Source: Berkiella_A sp963976875 (lineage in GTDB: Bacteria > Pseudomonadota > Gammaproteobacteria > Berkiellales > Berkiellaceae). From it: 55,892 nt of DNA. The notes under the pieces are model-generated. The model had not been told where the DNA came from. It was given only the letters and a program-made list of their open reading frames with translations, and ran no database searches. Below, in pieces: positions 8,694-17,533 of the stretch. Every line of letters starts with the position of its first letter. Position 1 is the stretch's first letter. Made by a program: the position numbers and the translations under genes. The stretch is from contig CAXBML010000022.1 of NCBI GenBank assembly GCA_963976875.1, positions 1 to 55,892 of the forward strand. The letters run 5' to 3'.

Positions 8694-8729
8694 ATCATTT
8701 CCTTAAAAAATAAATTTACGGATAGGTGC

Positions 8730-8987
8730 TTATTTAGTTTTACCACCTACTTTATCGCAAGTTCCTTTAGGCACATAAACCCATTCAGTTGGATCATTGT
8801 CCACAGTTGCCTGCCCTGCGCAAGCATGTTTTTTATTCCCACAGTCATTCTTGCCCGCTTTGGCAACGCCATAACATTTTTCCATATCACCTTTTTTAGC
8901 GAGTGCTGTTTCAGTGACAGCCAATAAGCCTAGACCCACAACACCTGAAATGGCAGATGCGACAGCCAATTTTATATTTTTTTTCAT
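8730..8987 (-). CDS. bufA1: Bufferin-type RiPP precursor (DUF2282)
   Basis: 85 residues from the ATG at 8987, chosen because AAGGA lies eight bases upstream; a longer frame from 9005 lacks a site. Residues 1-30 are a Sec signal ending in ALA. The mature 55 residues contain four cysteines (Cys38, 49, 56, 77) in the DUF2282 pattern EKCYG...NDCGN...HACAG...PKGTCDK. In characterised bufferins, cysteines are turned into thiooxazoles by the MNIO enzyme, and the exported peptide binds copper. The same role here is inferred from the three-gene cluster. It is divergent from coq7, with a 27-base imperfect palindrome between them. Confidence 0.88.
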   Translation of the reverse strand: MKKNIKLAVASAISGVVGLGLLAVTETALAKKGDMEKCYGVAKAGKNDCGNKKHACAGQATVDNDPTEWVYVPKGTCDKVGGKTK

Positions 8988-9011
8988 AATGTTATTCCTT
9001 AACATTGTTTA

Positions 9012-9038
9012 GATTTAAATACCATGCATGTTAAAATC
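9012..9038. promoter_or_regulatory. Imperfect palindrome between bufA1 and coq7
   Basis: GATTTAAAT and a mirrored ttAAAATC flank a CATGCATG centre in the 92-base divergent spacer. It sits where an operator for either gene would lie. No known regulator motif is recognised. Confidence 0.3.
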
Positions 9039-9079
9039 TTTGTCCTTCATGTTTTAAATACGCGGATTTATCAAAGCTC

Positions 9080-9736
9080 ATGATTAGTAATAAAGATAAC
9101 TTGAGAACCTATACAGCAATTGATAACCTCATGCTAACAATAGATCAGTGTATGCGCTCGTTCAATAGGGCAAGAGCCACTCAAGCCCCATACCCAGCAG
9201 ACGGTAAGCCTGATAATAACCTTACTACCCCGCAACAAAAAAAAAGTGCTTCCTTCATGAGAGTTAACCACTGTGGAGAAGTTTGCGCACAAGCACTTTA
9301 TTTAGGGCAAAGCTTAACGGCAAGAAACCAAGATACTTCTGCTGCAATGCAAGAAGCTGCTGATGAGGAAATAGACCATTTAGTTTGGTGTGAAAAAAGA
9401 CTATCTGAGCTAAATAGCAGAACAAGCTATCTCAATCCAATATGGTTTACAGGCTCCTTAGCTATTGGCATTATGGCGGGATTGGCAGGGGATAAGGTCA
9501 GTCTGGGCTTTCTATCCGAGACAGAAAACCAAGTCGTCAAACACTTGGACAAACATCTACAACTGCTACCATATGCCGATCAAAGAAGCCGAGCGATTAT
9601 TACCCAAATGAAAGCAGATGAAGCAGAGCATGCCATTTTAGCGGTTCAACAAGGCGCGATAGAATTACCCGCCCCTATAAAATTCACTATGCGAATCACC
9701 TCTAAGATTATGACGACGATTGCGCATTATTTTTGA
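9080..9736 (+). CDS. coq7: Demethoxyubiquinone hydroxylase Coq7
   Basis: 218 residues. A ferritin-like di-iron carboxylate protein that adds the C6 hydroxyl in ubiquinone synthesis at the membrane. The iron-ligand motifs are visible: MRVNHCGEVCAQALY (about 62-76), EEIDHLVWCE (about 97-106), ENQVVKHLDKH and DEAEHAILA (about 180-188). The chosen start keeps the family opening YTAIDNLML. It is the alternative to UbiF; ubiH and a ubiI-like gene also occur in this window at 40.7-43.0 kb, which agrees with an aerobic ubiquinone pathway. Confidence 0.95.
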   Translation: MISNKDNLRTYTAIDNLMLTIDQCMRSFNRARATQAPYPADGKPDNNLTTPQQKKSASFMRVNHCGEVCAQALYLGQSLTARNQDTSAAMQEAADEEIDHLVWCEKRLSELNSRTSYLNPIWFTGSLAIGIMAGLAGDKVSLGFLSETENQVVKHLDKHLQLLPYADQRSRAIITQMKADEAEHAILAVQQGAIELPAPIKFTMRITSKIMTTIAHYF

Positions 9737-9754
9737 TTTAGCTCAATAATATTT

Positions 9755-9928
9755 GGATAAGCGAAGCGAATCAGTTCCCTCTCCCAATTCTGGGAGAGGA
9801 TGGTTTGCTAAGCGAAAGCATAGTAAACCCGGTGAGGGTTAGATAATTGCTCCATTACTCAACCCTCACCAGGCCTACGGCCGCCCTCTCCCAGAATTGG
9901 GAGAGGGAACTGATTCGCTCTGCTCATC
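9755..9928. repeat. Long nested palindromic element, copy 2
   Basis: Same architecture as copies at 5988 and 34183: outer arms GATAAGCGAAGCGAATCAG and CTGATTCGCT...GCTCATC. Inner perfect hairpins CTCTCCCA-ATTC-TGGGAGAG on the left and CTCTCCCA-GAAT-TGGGAGAG on the right, and a central ACCCGGTGAGGGTT facing AACCCTCACCAGG. It begins about 20 bases after the coq7 stop. Confidence 0.88.
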
Positions 9929-10424
9929 GTAAGACCTAAATTTATAGCTATAAAAAGCAGTTCCCTTTCGAAATATTAGGGTTTGTAAAAAATACGAGTC
10001 TCTCATTTAAAACAAATCGAGCTAATAAGCCAGCATGGTGAGGCGAGAATAAAGGAATACATTCCGCCTATATAAGTTTATCCACAAGCACAGCTCATGG
10101 GACTAATATCAGCATCTTCCGGCTTACTCCATTCCCATCACAGTCAAACCTCGATGATAAGATCAAGGCAAGGCCAAAGTATATCCTCTGATAACTCAGC
10201 CTTTCCCGCTAGCCTCATTCTATATCCCCTTTCAACCGGAACCTAACACTTATCTGATAGACGTATATCGGGGACATTCAAAAATTGGGTTAACAAAATA
10301 ACCTCCATAACGAACGACCCATAAGGGACTAGAAGATTTAATTAGAGCAGAACTTTTAATATAGAACAACTGTAAATAAAAAATGCTTTACATAAATGAA
10401 GTCCCTATTTTTTCCTATCCCCAT

Positions 10425-10453
10425 AAAAAAGCCCGCATAAAGCGGGCTTTTTT
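10425..10453 (-). terminator. Rho-independent terminator of groES-groEL
   Basis: AAAAAAGCCCGC and GCGGGCTTTTTT pair perfectly around a five-base loop, 25 bases after the groEL stop. Read on the minus strand it ends in TTTTTT. The symmetric A/T runs mean it can also act on the plus strand. Confidence 0.92.
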
Positions 10454-10477
10454 ATATGAACTATAAAGGGGAGAGGC

Positions 10478-12148
10478 TTACATCATGCCGCCCATTCCAC
10501 CCATACCGCCCATGCCGCCCATGCCCATGTCACCCATGCCACCAGCAGCGCCAGCAGAATCAGTATCATCGCTAGGTAAATCAGCAATCATGCAATCTGT
10601 TGTGATCATAAGACCTGCAACAGAAGCTGCATTTTGTAAAGCACTACGTGATACTTTAGTTGGGTCAATAATACCCATTTCAATCATATTGCCATACTCG
10701 CCTGTAGCTGCGTTATAACCGAAGTTACCTGAACCTTCAAATACACGATTCAAAACAACAGAAGGCTCGCCGCCCGCATTGGATACGATTTGACGTAAAG
10801 GTGCTTCTAAAGCACGAACAATAATGTTCACACCTAAGTCTTGATCAGCATTGCCTGTTTTAGTTTGCTTAACCGCTTCGATCGCGCGAACAAATGCAAC
10901 ACCACCACCTGGGACCACACCTTCTTCTACTGCTGCGCGAGTCGCATGCAAAGCATCTTCAACACGTGCTTTCTTTTCTTTCATTTCAACTTCTGTTGCA
11001 GCACCGACTTTAATCACGGCAACACCACCAGATAGTTTTGCAACACGCTCTTGTAATTTTTCACGGTCATAATCTGAAGAGGTATCTTCGATTTGTCTAC
11101 GAATAGAGTCAACTCTGTCTTTAATTTGAGTCGCTTCACCAGCACCATCAATAAGCGTTGCATTTTCTTTGCTGATAATGGCACGTTTTACCGTTCCTAA
11201 ATCAGTGACTTCACATTTTTCTAATGTTAAGCCCACTTCTTCAGAAATAACATTTCCGCCAGTTAAAATAGCAATGTCTTGTAACATTGACTTACGTCGG
11301 TCACCAAAGCCAGGCGCTTTAACTGCACAAACTTTAACCACACCACGAATGCTGTTGACAACCAAAGTGGCCAACGCTTCACCTTCGATATCTTCAGCAA
11401 TAATCAATAATGGACGGCTTGATTTTGCAATGGCTTCTAATGTAGGCAACATTTCACGAATATTTGAAATTTTCTTGTCGACTAAAAGCACATAAGGATT
11501 TTCTAATTCGCAGCTCATATTTTGTTGATTATTCACAAAATATGGAGAAATATAACCACGATCGAACTGCATACCTTCAACAACGTCTAGTTCATCTTCT
11601 AAGCTATTACCATCTTCAACAGTGATAACACCTTCTTTACCTACTTTGCTCATCGCGTCAGCAATAATATTTCCAATAACGGTATCAGAATTAGCTGAGA
11701 TTGTGCCCACTTGAGAAATAGCTTTGCTATCTTCACAAGCAACTGAAAGACTCTTTAAAGAATCAATAGCAGATTTAACCGCTTTATCAATACCACGTTT
11801 TAAATCCATCGGATTAATGCCTGCAGCAACGTATTTGTTACCTTCAGCAAAAATGGCATGTGCTAATACAGTCGCTGTCGTTGTGCCGTCACCAGCATCA
11901 TCTGAAGTCTTTGATGCAACATCTTTCACTAATTCAGCAGCAATGTTCTCTAAAGCATCAGGTAACTCAACATTTTTCGCAACCGTTGCGCCATCTTTGG
12001 TTATTAATGGTGCACCAAAAGATTTTTGAATCACGACATTACGACCCTTAGGGCCTAAAGTAACACTAACAGCGCGAGCTAACTTAGCAACGCCTTTTAA
12101 ACTTGAATCACGAGCTTCAGTATCAAACTGAAATTGTTTTGCAGACAT
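10478..12148 (-). CDS. groL: Chaperonin GroEL
   Basis: 556 residues, full length for the family. The ATP-binding motif VTLGPKGRNVV (about 30-40), the GDGTTTATVLA motif (about 86-96) and the C-terminal GGM repeat tail are all present. GroEL forms the double seven-ring in the cytosol that folds proteins with GroES. It lies 56 bases behind groES and is followed by a strong terminator, so the two form one operon under the CIRCE operator at 12566. Confidence 0.98.
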   Translation of the reverse strand: MSAKQFQFDTEARDSSLKGVAKLARAVSVTLGPKGRNVVIQKSFGAPLITKDGATVAKNVELPDALENIAAELVKDVASKTSDDAGDGTTTATVLAHAIFAEGNKYVAAGINPMDLKRGIDKAVKSAIDSLKSLSVACEDSKAISQVGTISANSDTVIGNIIADAMSKVGKEGVITVEDGNSLEDELDVVEGMQFDRGYISPYFVNNQQNMSCELENPYVLLVDKKISNIREMLPTLEAIAKSSRPLLIIAEDIEGEALATLVVNSIRGVVKVCAVKAPGFGDRRKSMLQDIAILTGGNVISEEVGLTLEKCEVTDLGTVKRAIISKENATLIDGAGEATQIKDRVDSIRRQIEDTSSDYDREKLQERVAKLSGGVAVIKVGAATEVEMKEKKARVEDALHATRAAVEEGVVPGGGVAFVRAIEAVKQTKTGNADQDLGVNIIVRALEAPLRQIVSNAGGEPSVVLNRVFEGSGNFGYNAATGEYGNMIEMGIIDPTKVSRSALQNAASVAGLMITTDCMIADLPSDDTDSAGAAGGMGDMGMGGMGGMGGMGGMM

Positions 12149-12204
12149 AATTTATTCCCTACATTTCTTTGTTAAATCTATTTACTATGTGATTAGCTAT
12201 ATTA

Positions 12205-12498
12205 TTAGCCGACCACTGCCATAACGTCTTCTTCACGCATGAACAATAATTCGTCTTGATCTAATTTAACTTTGGTACCTGAGTATTTACCAAAAATAAC
12301 TTTATCGCCTTCTTTTAATGAGGGCTCGCGCACTTGCCCGTTATCTAAAGCTTTACCAGGACCAACGCATACGATTGTGCCCCACTGTGGTGCTTCTTGA
12401 GCTGCTTCAGGTAGATAAATGCCACCTTCTGTTTTTTGTGGCTCATCGTCTTGTTTTACTAATATACGATCACCTAGAGGTGTTACCTTAATGGCCAT
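12205..12498 (-). CDS. groS: Co-chaperonin GroES
   Basis: 97 residues from the ATG at 12498, which gives the family start MAIKVTPLGDRILVK and has AAGGAG nine bases upstream; an in-frame codon at 12516 adds six residues that the family lacks. The mobile loop EPQKTEGGIYLPEAAQEAP (about 17-35) and the ILVK, GDKVIFGKYSGT and MREEDVMAVVG segments are intact. It is the seven-membered lid of GroEL and the first gene of the operon. Confidence 0.97.
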   Translation of the reverse strand: MAIKVTPLGDRILVKQDDEPQKTEGGIYLPEAAQEAPQWGTIVCVGPGKALDNGQVREPSLKEGDKVIFGKYSGTKVKLDQDELLFMREEDVMAVVG

Positions 12499-12565
12499 GT
12501 CATTAATCTCCTTCAAGATTCAATACTAAAGTGTTCAACTATAAATGGAGCATGCTGGCTTGTTA

Positions 12566-12592
12566 CTAGCACTCTCCTCACTTGAGTGCTAA
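12566..12592. promoter_or_regulatory. CIRCE operator (HrcA-binding) of groESL
   Basis: CTAGCACTC, nine bases, then GAGTGCTAA. This matches the CIRCE consensus TTAGCACTC-N9-GAGTGCTAA with one mismatch and the exact spacer. It overlaps the end of the -10 box and the likely transcription start, as expected for repression by HrcA. Confidence 0.9.
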
Positions 12593-12619
12593 TAATATGG
12601 GTTCTAATTCAATAGTCAA
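12592..12619 (-). promoter_or_regulatory. Sigma-70-type promoter of groES-groEL
   Basis: On the minus strand TTGACT, 16 bases, TATTAT, directly followed by the CIRCE operator. The spacing and position 95-120 bases before the groES start fit a housekeeping promoter that HrcA shuts off. I see no clear sigma-32 type promoter here. Confidence 0.75.
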
Positions 12620-12807
12620 GGGCAAGAAAATAAAAATCCCTCTAACCTACTGTTAATTTATTCAACCAACAAACAAGTTGCCATCTATTTGCACTATTCT
12701 TAATATTTATAGAATTAGAAATTTTAGGATAACTATAATCGTGTACCCGCAAGTGTATTTACTTTACAATTTGTTCTATACCCAAACAGCTTAAGCAAGA
12801 CGAGTTT

Positions 12808-14469
12808 ATGACGATGTCCCCCAACGACCATTCATCACAGCTCCCCGCCTTAGAGAATAATCGCTTTCCTGAGCTGCTTAATAAAATTACAGTACTAATA
12901 GAGAATTTAAAAAACAACCCGAACAATGCATCCTCCCCCACTGAAAATCAAAAATTAAGCACCATTGCAAATCAACTGAATATATCCGCTAAAGTACTAA
13001 GACAACCCACAATCCAAATAATCACGGATAAAATTTATACACTTACCACGAATCATCGAGGACTAAAAAGTGCCACAGACACCCAATCATATATAAACAC
13101 ACTAGTTGTTCAGCTAAATATGCTGAAGCAAATTTCAGACACGCACTTAGAAACAGAAGAATTCCTTCAAACACAAAAAACGGCAGCTCAAACCCACCAT
13201 ATAATTTTAGGCCTCGGTGACAAGAAATTAACTCAAGAGATAGTAGGACAACTAAAATATTTTAACTACACCTGTACAATTAGTGATAGCTTGGAAGAGA
13301 TCACTAGCATCATTGCAAAAGCAAAAGCCAATACTTATAGTGCATGCTTGTTAGACACCGATTATTGCCCTAATTTAGATCAAGATTTGGTGCTTCCTAT
13401 CTCCGAAAGCATACCCACCTTATTTATTTCATCTGATGAAAGCGCTGAATCTCGTCTTTTTGCAGTGAAGGCAGGCGGTTTAGCTTACTTAGTTCGCCCT
13501 ATAGAGTTCACCACCTTAATTGAAAAAATTGATGCACTTACGCTTCAGCAAAGTGAGGGAACGCCTTACCGCGTTCTCGTTATAGAAGACTCCAATACGC
13601 AAGCTAAATTTATTGCGCAACAACTCATTAATGCAGGAATGACCACTGAAGTTGTCACCCAACCACTAAAAATCAATGATGTCTTGCAAGAATTCCAACC
13701 AGAACTTATTTTGATGGATCTCTATATGCCAAAATGTTCGGGATTTGAGCTAACCAAAATGATTAGGCAACAAGAACCTTACACCAGTATTCCCATCGTC
13801 TACCTTTCTGCCGAAGAAGATCGCAATACACAGCTGCATGCCATCACAATAGGGGGTGATGACTTTCTAACAAAACCTATTGATCCCGAACATTTAGTCG
13901 CTGCAATTAAAGCAAGGGCCGATCGAGCCAGAACATTAAGAGCTGAAATGATCCAAGATAGTCTCACTGGATTATTGAATCATACTCGTATTTTAGAACA
14001 ACTCGATTTAGAAATTGCCCGTGCCAAACGCAATCACTACGCCTTGACTTTTGCTATGATTGATATTGATTTCTTTAAGACAATTAATGACAACCACGGC
14101 CACCCTATAGGCGATAGAGTCATTAAAGGCTTAGCAAGACTATTAAAACAAGGTTTGAGAAAAACAGATAGCATTGGTCGCTATGGTGGTGAAGAATTTG
14201 CCGTGATCTTATCTCAAAGTAACTCAGAAACAATTACGCCCATACTAGAAGATATTCGAACTAGCTTCGCGAGACTATTACACCAAGGAGACGATCCTTT
14301 GGTTGAGTTTACCGCCACAGTGAGCATTGGTGCGGCAGAATATAATGCAAATAATCAGACAGTAGGTGAAGTTGTACAAGCGGCGGATCGTGCTCTTTAC
14401 AAAGCCAAGTCTGAAGGACGTAATTGCATACGATTTGATAATGGCCCAGGAAAACCGCAAGAACCATAA
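12808..14469 (+). CDS. Response regulator with REC-REC-GGDEF architecture (diguanylate cyclase)
   Basis: 553 residues. An N-terminal helical part (1-125) is followed by a degenerate receiver domain (about 131-250), a second receiver (about 255-375) with Asp304 in LILMDLYMP as phosphoacceptor and a GGDDFLTKP lysine motif, then a GGDEF domain (about 390-550). The active-site loop is GGEEF at 460-464. An RxxD inhibitory site (RKTD) lies at 451-454, so product inhibition by cyclic di-GMP is likely. This is the PleD-like layout, made active by phosphorylation of the second receiver. The first receiver keeps the fold but loses the acidic cluster. Two ATG codons two codons apart could start it. No partner kinase gene is adjacent. 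Confidence 0.9.
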   Translation: MTMSPNDHSSQLPALENNRFPELLNKITVLIENLKNNPNNASSPTENQKLSTIANQLNISAKVLRQPTIQIITDKIYTLTTNHRGLKSATDTQSYINTLVVQLNMLKQISDTHLETEEFLQTQKTAAQTHHIILGLGDKKLTQEIVGQLKYFNYTCTISDSLEEITSIIAKAKANTYSACLLDTDYCPNLDQDLVLPISESIPTLFISSDESAESRLFAVKAGGLAYLVRPIEFTTLIEKIDALTLQQSEGTPYRVLVIEDSNTQAKFIAQQLINAGMTTEVVTQPLKINDVLQEFQPELILMDLYMPKCSGFELTKMIRQQEPYTSIPIVYLSAEEDRNTQLHAITIGGDDFLTKPIDPEHLVAAIKARADRARTLRAEMIQDSLTGLLNHTRILEQLDLEIARAKRNHYALTFAMIDIDFFKTINDNHGHPIGDRVIKGLARLLKQGLRKTDSIGRYGGEEFAVILSQSNSETITPILEDIRTSFARLLHQGDDPLVEFTATVSIGAAEYNANNQTVGEVVQAADRALYKAKSEGRNCIRFDNGPGKPQEP

Positions 14470-14633
14470 CCAGCCGACCTGACACTGACCTATCACCGTA
14501 ACTTTAGCCAGCAGCTCTTTGCTGATAGCTCGGGTATGTGAATAAAAATTTTAGAAACCTTTGAACCTTTTTAATCAAAAATTGTCTTTATGTATAGGTT
14601 CATCATTGCAAAAACGAGATTAGGTAGGTTTTT

Positions 14634-14999
14634 ATGTCAGATTTGTTAAATATATTATTCAGCCCAAAAGGACGCCTGAATCAAAAAGGATATATCACTG
14701 GCGTTTTAGTTTGTATTGTTGTTCAGGTCGGATTTATGTTTGCTGTTTCATTCTTATCGCCTGGTGGTGATTCTGTAGGACCTGGATTTCTAATTAGCTT
14801 ATTGGGAATTATTTTATTCTGCCTGATATTCTGGGCTGGCATTGTCATGGCAATAAAGCGATTTCGTGATATTGATAAGAGTGGGTGGTTTTGCTTGCTT
14901 CTTTTAATTCCACTTATTGGCTTAGTTGTGTTCGTTGCGTTACTATTTATACCTGGCACCCCTGATAAAAATAAGTTTGGAGAGCCAGACCGTGGGTAG
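14634..14999 (+). CDS. DUF805 membrane protein
   Basis: 121 residues. The sequence shows three or four hydrophobic helices, and the family motif RFRDIDKSGWF (about 81-91) with the closing FIPGTPDKNKFGE. The DUF805 family (YhaH-like) is of unknown function and sits in the inner membrane. The opening FSPKGRLNQKGY is also typical. It follows the GGDEF gene by 165 bases with no clear terminator between. Confidence 0.85.
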   Translation: MSDLLNILFSPKGRLNQKGYITGVLVCIVVQVGFMFAVSFLSPGGDSVGPGFLISLLGIILFCLIFWAGIVMAIKRFRDIDKSGWFCLLLLIPLIGLVVFVALLFIPGTPDKNKFGEPDRG

Positions 15000-15014
15000 T
15001 ATAAAATTATGTCA

Positions 15015-15054
15015 AGACACCGATTAGAAAGTGGAATAAACTAATTTGGTGTCT
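15015..15054. terminator. Hairpin between DUF805 and cutA
   Basis: AGACACC-g-ATTAG pairs with CTAAT-tt-GGTGTCT around a 13-base loop, in the gap between two convergent genes. The stem is good, but no clear T-run follows on either strand. It is probably a two-way or assisted terminator. Confidence 0.45.
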
Positions 15055-15092
15055 ACTGTATGACATCTTACCCAGACTTAATGCTCTTTTAA

Positions 15093-15413
15093 TTAAGCAG
15101 TACAATCATCAATCCACTTCAAATAAGCAGTATTCCCAAATACGATCGGCATGGCTATAATTTCTGGGCATTCATAGGGGTGTTCAGCAACAATCTTCAG
15201 CTCTAAGTCATGTAACTTTTCTTTTTTTGTTTTCATCACTAACATAACTTCTGCCTCTGATGTCGTAGCCCCCTCCCACATATAATGTGAGCTCACCGCC
15301 GGAATAATATTAATACAGGCGGCCAGGCTCTGACCTAACAATGTTTTAGCTAAGTTTTCTGCGATAGGCTCACTTGGGCAAGTACAATAAACAACACAAT
15401 AATCAAAATCCAT
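15093..15413 (-). CDS. cutA: Divalent-cation tolerance protein CutA
   Basis: 106 residues with an AGAGG site five bases before the ATG. The CutA1 pattern is clear: CVVYCTCPSEPIAENLAKTLL, the AACINIIP strand, the YMWEG loop and the final HPYECPEIIAMPI segment with Y.K W. CutA forms a very stable trimer with a ferredoxin-like fold; its link to copper tolerance is by genetics in E. coli and its chemistry is unclear. It is divergent from dsbD, its usual neighbour. Confidence 0.92.
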   Translation of the reverse strand: MDFDYCVVYCTCPSEPIAENLAKTLLGQSLAACINIIPAVSSHYMWEGATTSEAEVMLVMKTKKEKLHDLELKIVAEHPYECPEIIAMPIVFGNTAYLKWIDDCTA

Positions 15414-15501
15414 TAAAACCTCTAGTTTGAATTGATGATAAGAAAATTAACCCCTACTAGGTCTTATATGTATAATATCAGCTAATATTTATTAGGAACA
15501 A

Positions 15502-17394
15502 ATGGTTTATATCGTGAATTTTTTAAACAAAACCCTGATTATAAGTTTATTTACTATTTTATGTGGCATCATGCAAAATGCCTGGAGCCTGCAGCCTCCA
15601 ACCTTATCAGATTTCAGTGCGCCATCCACGGCAAAATTTTTGCCTCTAGAATCCGCATTCGCACTATCCGCTGAAAAAACGGCCCCCAATCAAGTCACCA
15701 TAGATTGGCATATTGCACCAGAATACTATTTGTACCAAGAAAAGTTAAAAATTAATATTTATTCTTTGCAAGACAAAACACTCAAAAAAAACCTGAATAT
15801 CGCCGAGAATGCGCAAGCCTCTCGCATCATACAAGATCCTTATTTTGGTGAACAAGCCATATATGAAAACAACCTCATGCTGAATATCCCTTTAGAGGCA
15901 AGCTGGTTGCAAAATGACCAAACACTCGTATTCGAAATTTCATTTCAAGGGTGTGCCGCAAAAGGCTTATGTTACCCGCCTAATACCACACGCTATTTTG
16001 CCAAAATTAAAAATAGTCAAATCGGCTATTTTGGAAAAACCGACGTTCAGCCTCTAGAATCAGATATTGCGGAGGCGGAGGCGCCAGCGCTGACGCCCAA
16101 ACCTCAAAACCATAGCTTTTTATCTGTGGCCTCTTTATTTGATGGCTCATTATTAAAAAGCTTAGCCACTTTCTATTTACTCGGCGTATTACTCAGTTTT
16201 ACACCCTGCGTGTTACCTATGCTGCCAATTTTATCCTCTGTATTGGTAGGGCAAAAAAATCTCAATACCAGAAAAGCATTTTTATTATCCTTATGTTACA
16301 CATTAAGTTTGTCCGTGATGCTCGCCCTCATAGGCAGCCTCGCTGTACTCATGGGCAAAAACTTCCAAGCGCTGTTCCAACAAGCATGGATCATTATATT
16401 ATTTGCTTCACTTTTTACTTACTTGGGATTTGTTCAGCTGGGTTTGATTCATCTCAGTCTCCCAGGCTCTTTTCACGATAAGATCCATCAAATACAAGCC
16501 CGATTCCCAGCGGGGTCCTATTTAAACGCAATCATAATGGGCGCGTTAGCCATACTCATTGCCTCTCCTTGTGTCAGTGCACCCCTAGTCGGCGCTTTAA
16601 GCTATATCAGTCAAACAGGTGATTATATCCTAGGTGCTGGCGCATTGTTTATGCTGGGTTTAGGCATGGGCACCCTACTGACTTTTGCAGGCACATTAGG
16701 TGGGCGATATATCCCCAAAGCAGGCAACTGGATGCATGTTGTCAATAAAGTTTTTGCTGCTTTATTCTTTGCCTTGAGTGTTTGGTTATTAGGTCGAGTG
16801 ATACCTGAGTGGATAGCGACTGGATTATGGGTATTATGGAGTTTTATTGTCGCGTTTATGCTGGGTACTTTTTCAAGCTGGCGACAACTCAGCAAAGATA
16901 TTGGCATGATCTTTTTTATCTATGGTTGCCTTTTGGTTATTAGTATTATGCAAGGACAACCCCACCCATTGCAGCCCTTGCGCTGGATATTTAACTCGAC
17001 CCAAAACTTACAAGCCAGTCTGCAGTTTGAAAAAATTGATTCTATTGTCGCTCTACAAACTAAAGTACAACAAAAATCTGCAAACAGTGCAATCGTAAAA
17101 ATCACAGCAGACTGGTGCACATCGTGCGAGCACAATGAAAGAGCTATCTTTATGCAGCCTGAAGCACAAGCCAAATTAAATAACTGGTCATTATATAAAA
17201 TAGACGTTACTCAAATGGACGCTGAAAAAGAAAAGCTACTTAAATTACTTAATATTTATGGACCTCCAGTTGTATTGTTTTATGACCAAAATGGACAAGA
17301 ACACGCAGAATCTCGTATTGTCGGAGAAGGCCAGCTAACCCAATTTTTAACTGCAATCAATAAGGTCTGTGATAGTGATGGCAATGTTTGTTAA
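15502..17394 (+). CDS. dsbD: Thiol:disulfide interchange protein DsbD
   Basis: 630 residues. A signal peptide (about 1-29) leads to an N-terminal periplasmic domain with Cys151 and Cys157 in QGCAAKGLC. Then come eight membrane helices (about 205-500) with the two electron-carrying cysteines Cys236 (FTPCVLP) and Cys357 (ASPCVSAP), and a C-terminal thioredoxin domain with the motif CTSC at 539-542. DsbD passes reducing power from cytosolic thioredoxin to periplasmic DsbC, DsbG and cytochrome-maturation proteins. All six catalytic cysteines are present. The AGGA site lies four bases before the ATG chosen; a GTG at 15514 is possible. Confidence 0.95.
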   Translation: MVYIVNFLNKTLIISLFTILCGIMQNAWSLQPPTLSDFSAPSTAKFLPLESAFALSAEKTAPNQVTIDWHIAPEYYLYQEKLKINIYSLQDKTLKKNLNIAENAQASRIIQDPYFGEQAIYENNLMLNIPLEASWLQNDQTLVFEISFQGCAAKGLCYPPNTTRYFAKIKNSQIGYFGKTDVQPLESDIAEAEAPALTPKPQNHSFLSVASLFDGSLLKSLATFYLLGVLLSFTPCVLPMLPILSSVLVGQKNLNTRKAFLLSLCYTLSLSVMLALIGSLAVLMGKNFQALFQQAWIIILFASLFTYLGFVQLGLIHLSLPGSFHDKIHQIQARFPAGSYLNAIIMGALAILIASPCVSAPLVGALSYISQTGDYILGAGALFMLGLGMGTLLTFAGTLGGRYIPKAGNWMHVVNKVFAALFFALSVWLLGRVIPEWIATGLWVLWSFIVAFMLGTFSSWRQLSKDIGMIFFIYGCLLVISIMQGQPHPLQPLRWIFNSTQNLQASLQFEKIDSIVALQTKVQQKSANSAIVKITADWCTSCEHNERAIFMQPEAQAKLNNWSLYKIDVTQMDAEKEKLLKLLNIYGPPVVLFYDQNGQEHAESRIVGEGQLTQFLTAINKVCDSDGNVC

Positions 17395-17533
17395 CTGCCT
17401 CATTGAGTTTTTAGCCTTATAACAACCTACTTAAGGCAAACTTGCTGCTATCTTCCGGTAATTGTGTAGACATCTTGCCTTATTTCAGGCAAAATTTGCT
17501 CACCTTTTACTTCATGGCAGTTTAAAAACTAAA

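Larger units (their letters stand above)
9737..10477. other. Long intergenic stretch between coq7 and groEL
   Basis: About 740 bases between convergent genes. It holds the second palindromic repeat (9755-9928) and the groEL terminator (10425-10453). The remaining 500 bases (9929-10424) have no open frame of note on either strand and no RNA family that I recognise. The base mix differs from neighbouring AT-rich spacers, so it may be a decayed gene or a mobile remnant. Confidence 0.6.

Noticed and set aside
10485..12051. Several plus-strand frames inside groEL
   Set aside because: Shadows of the strongly conserved groEL gene.
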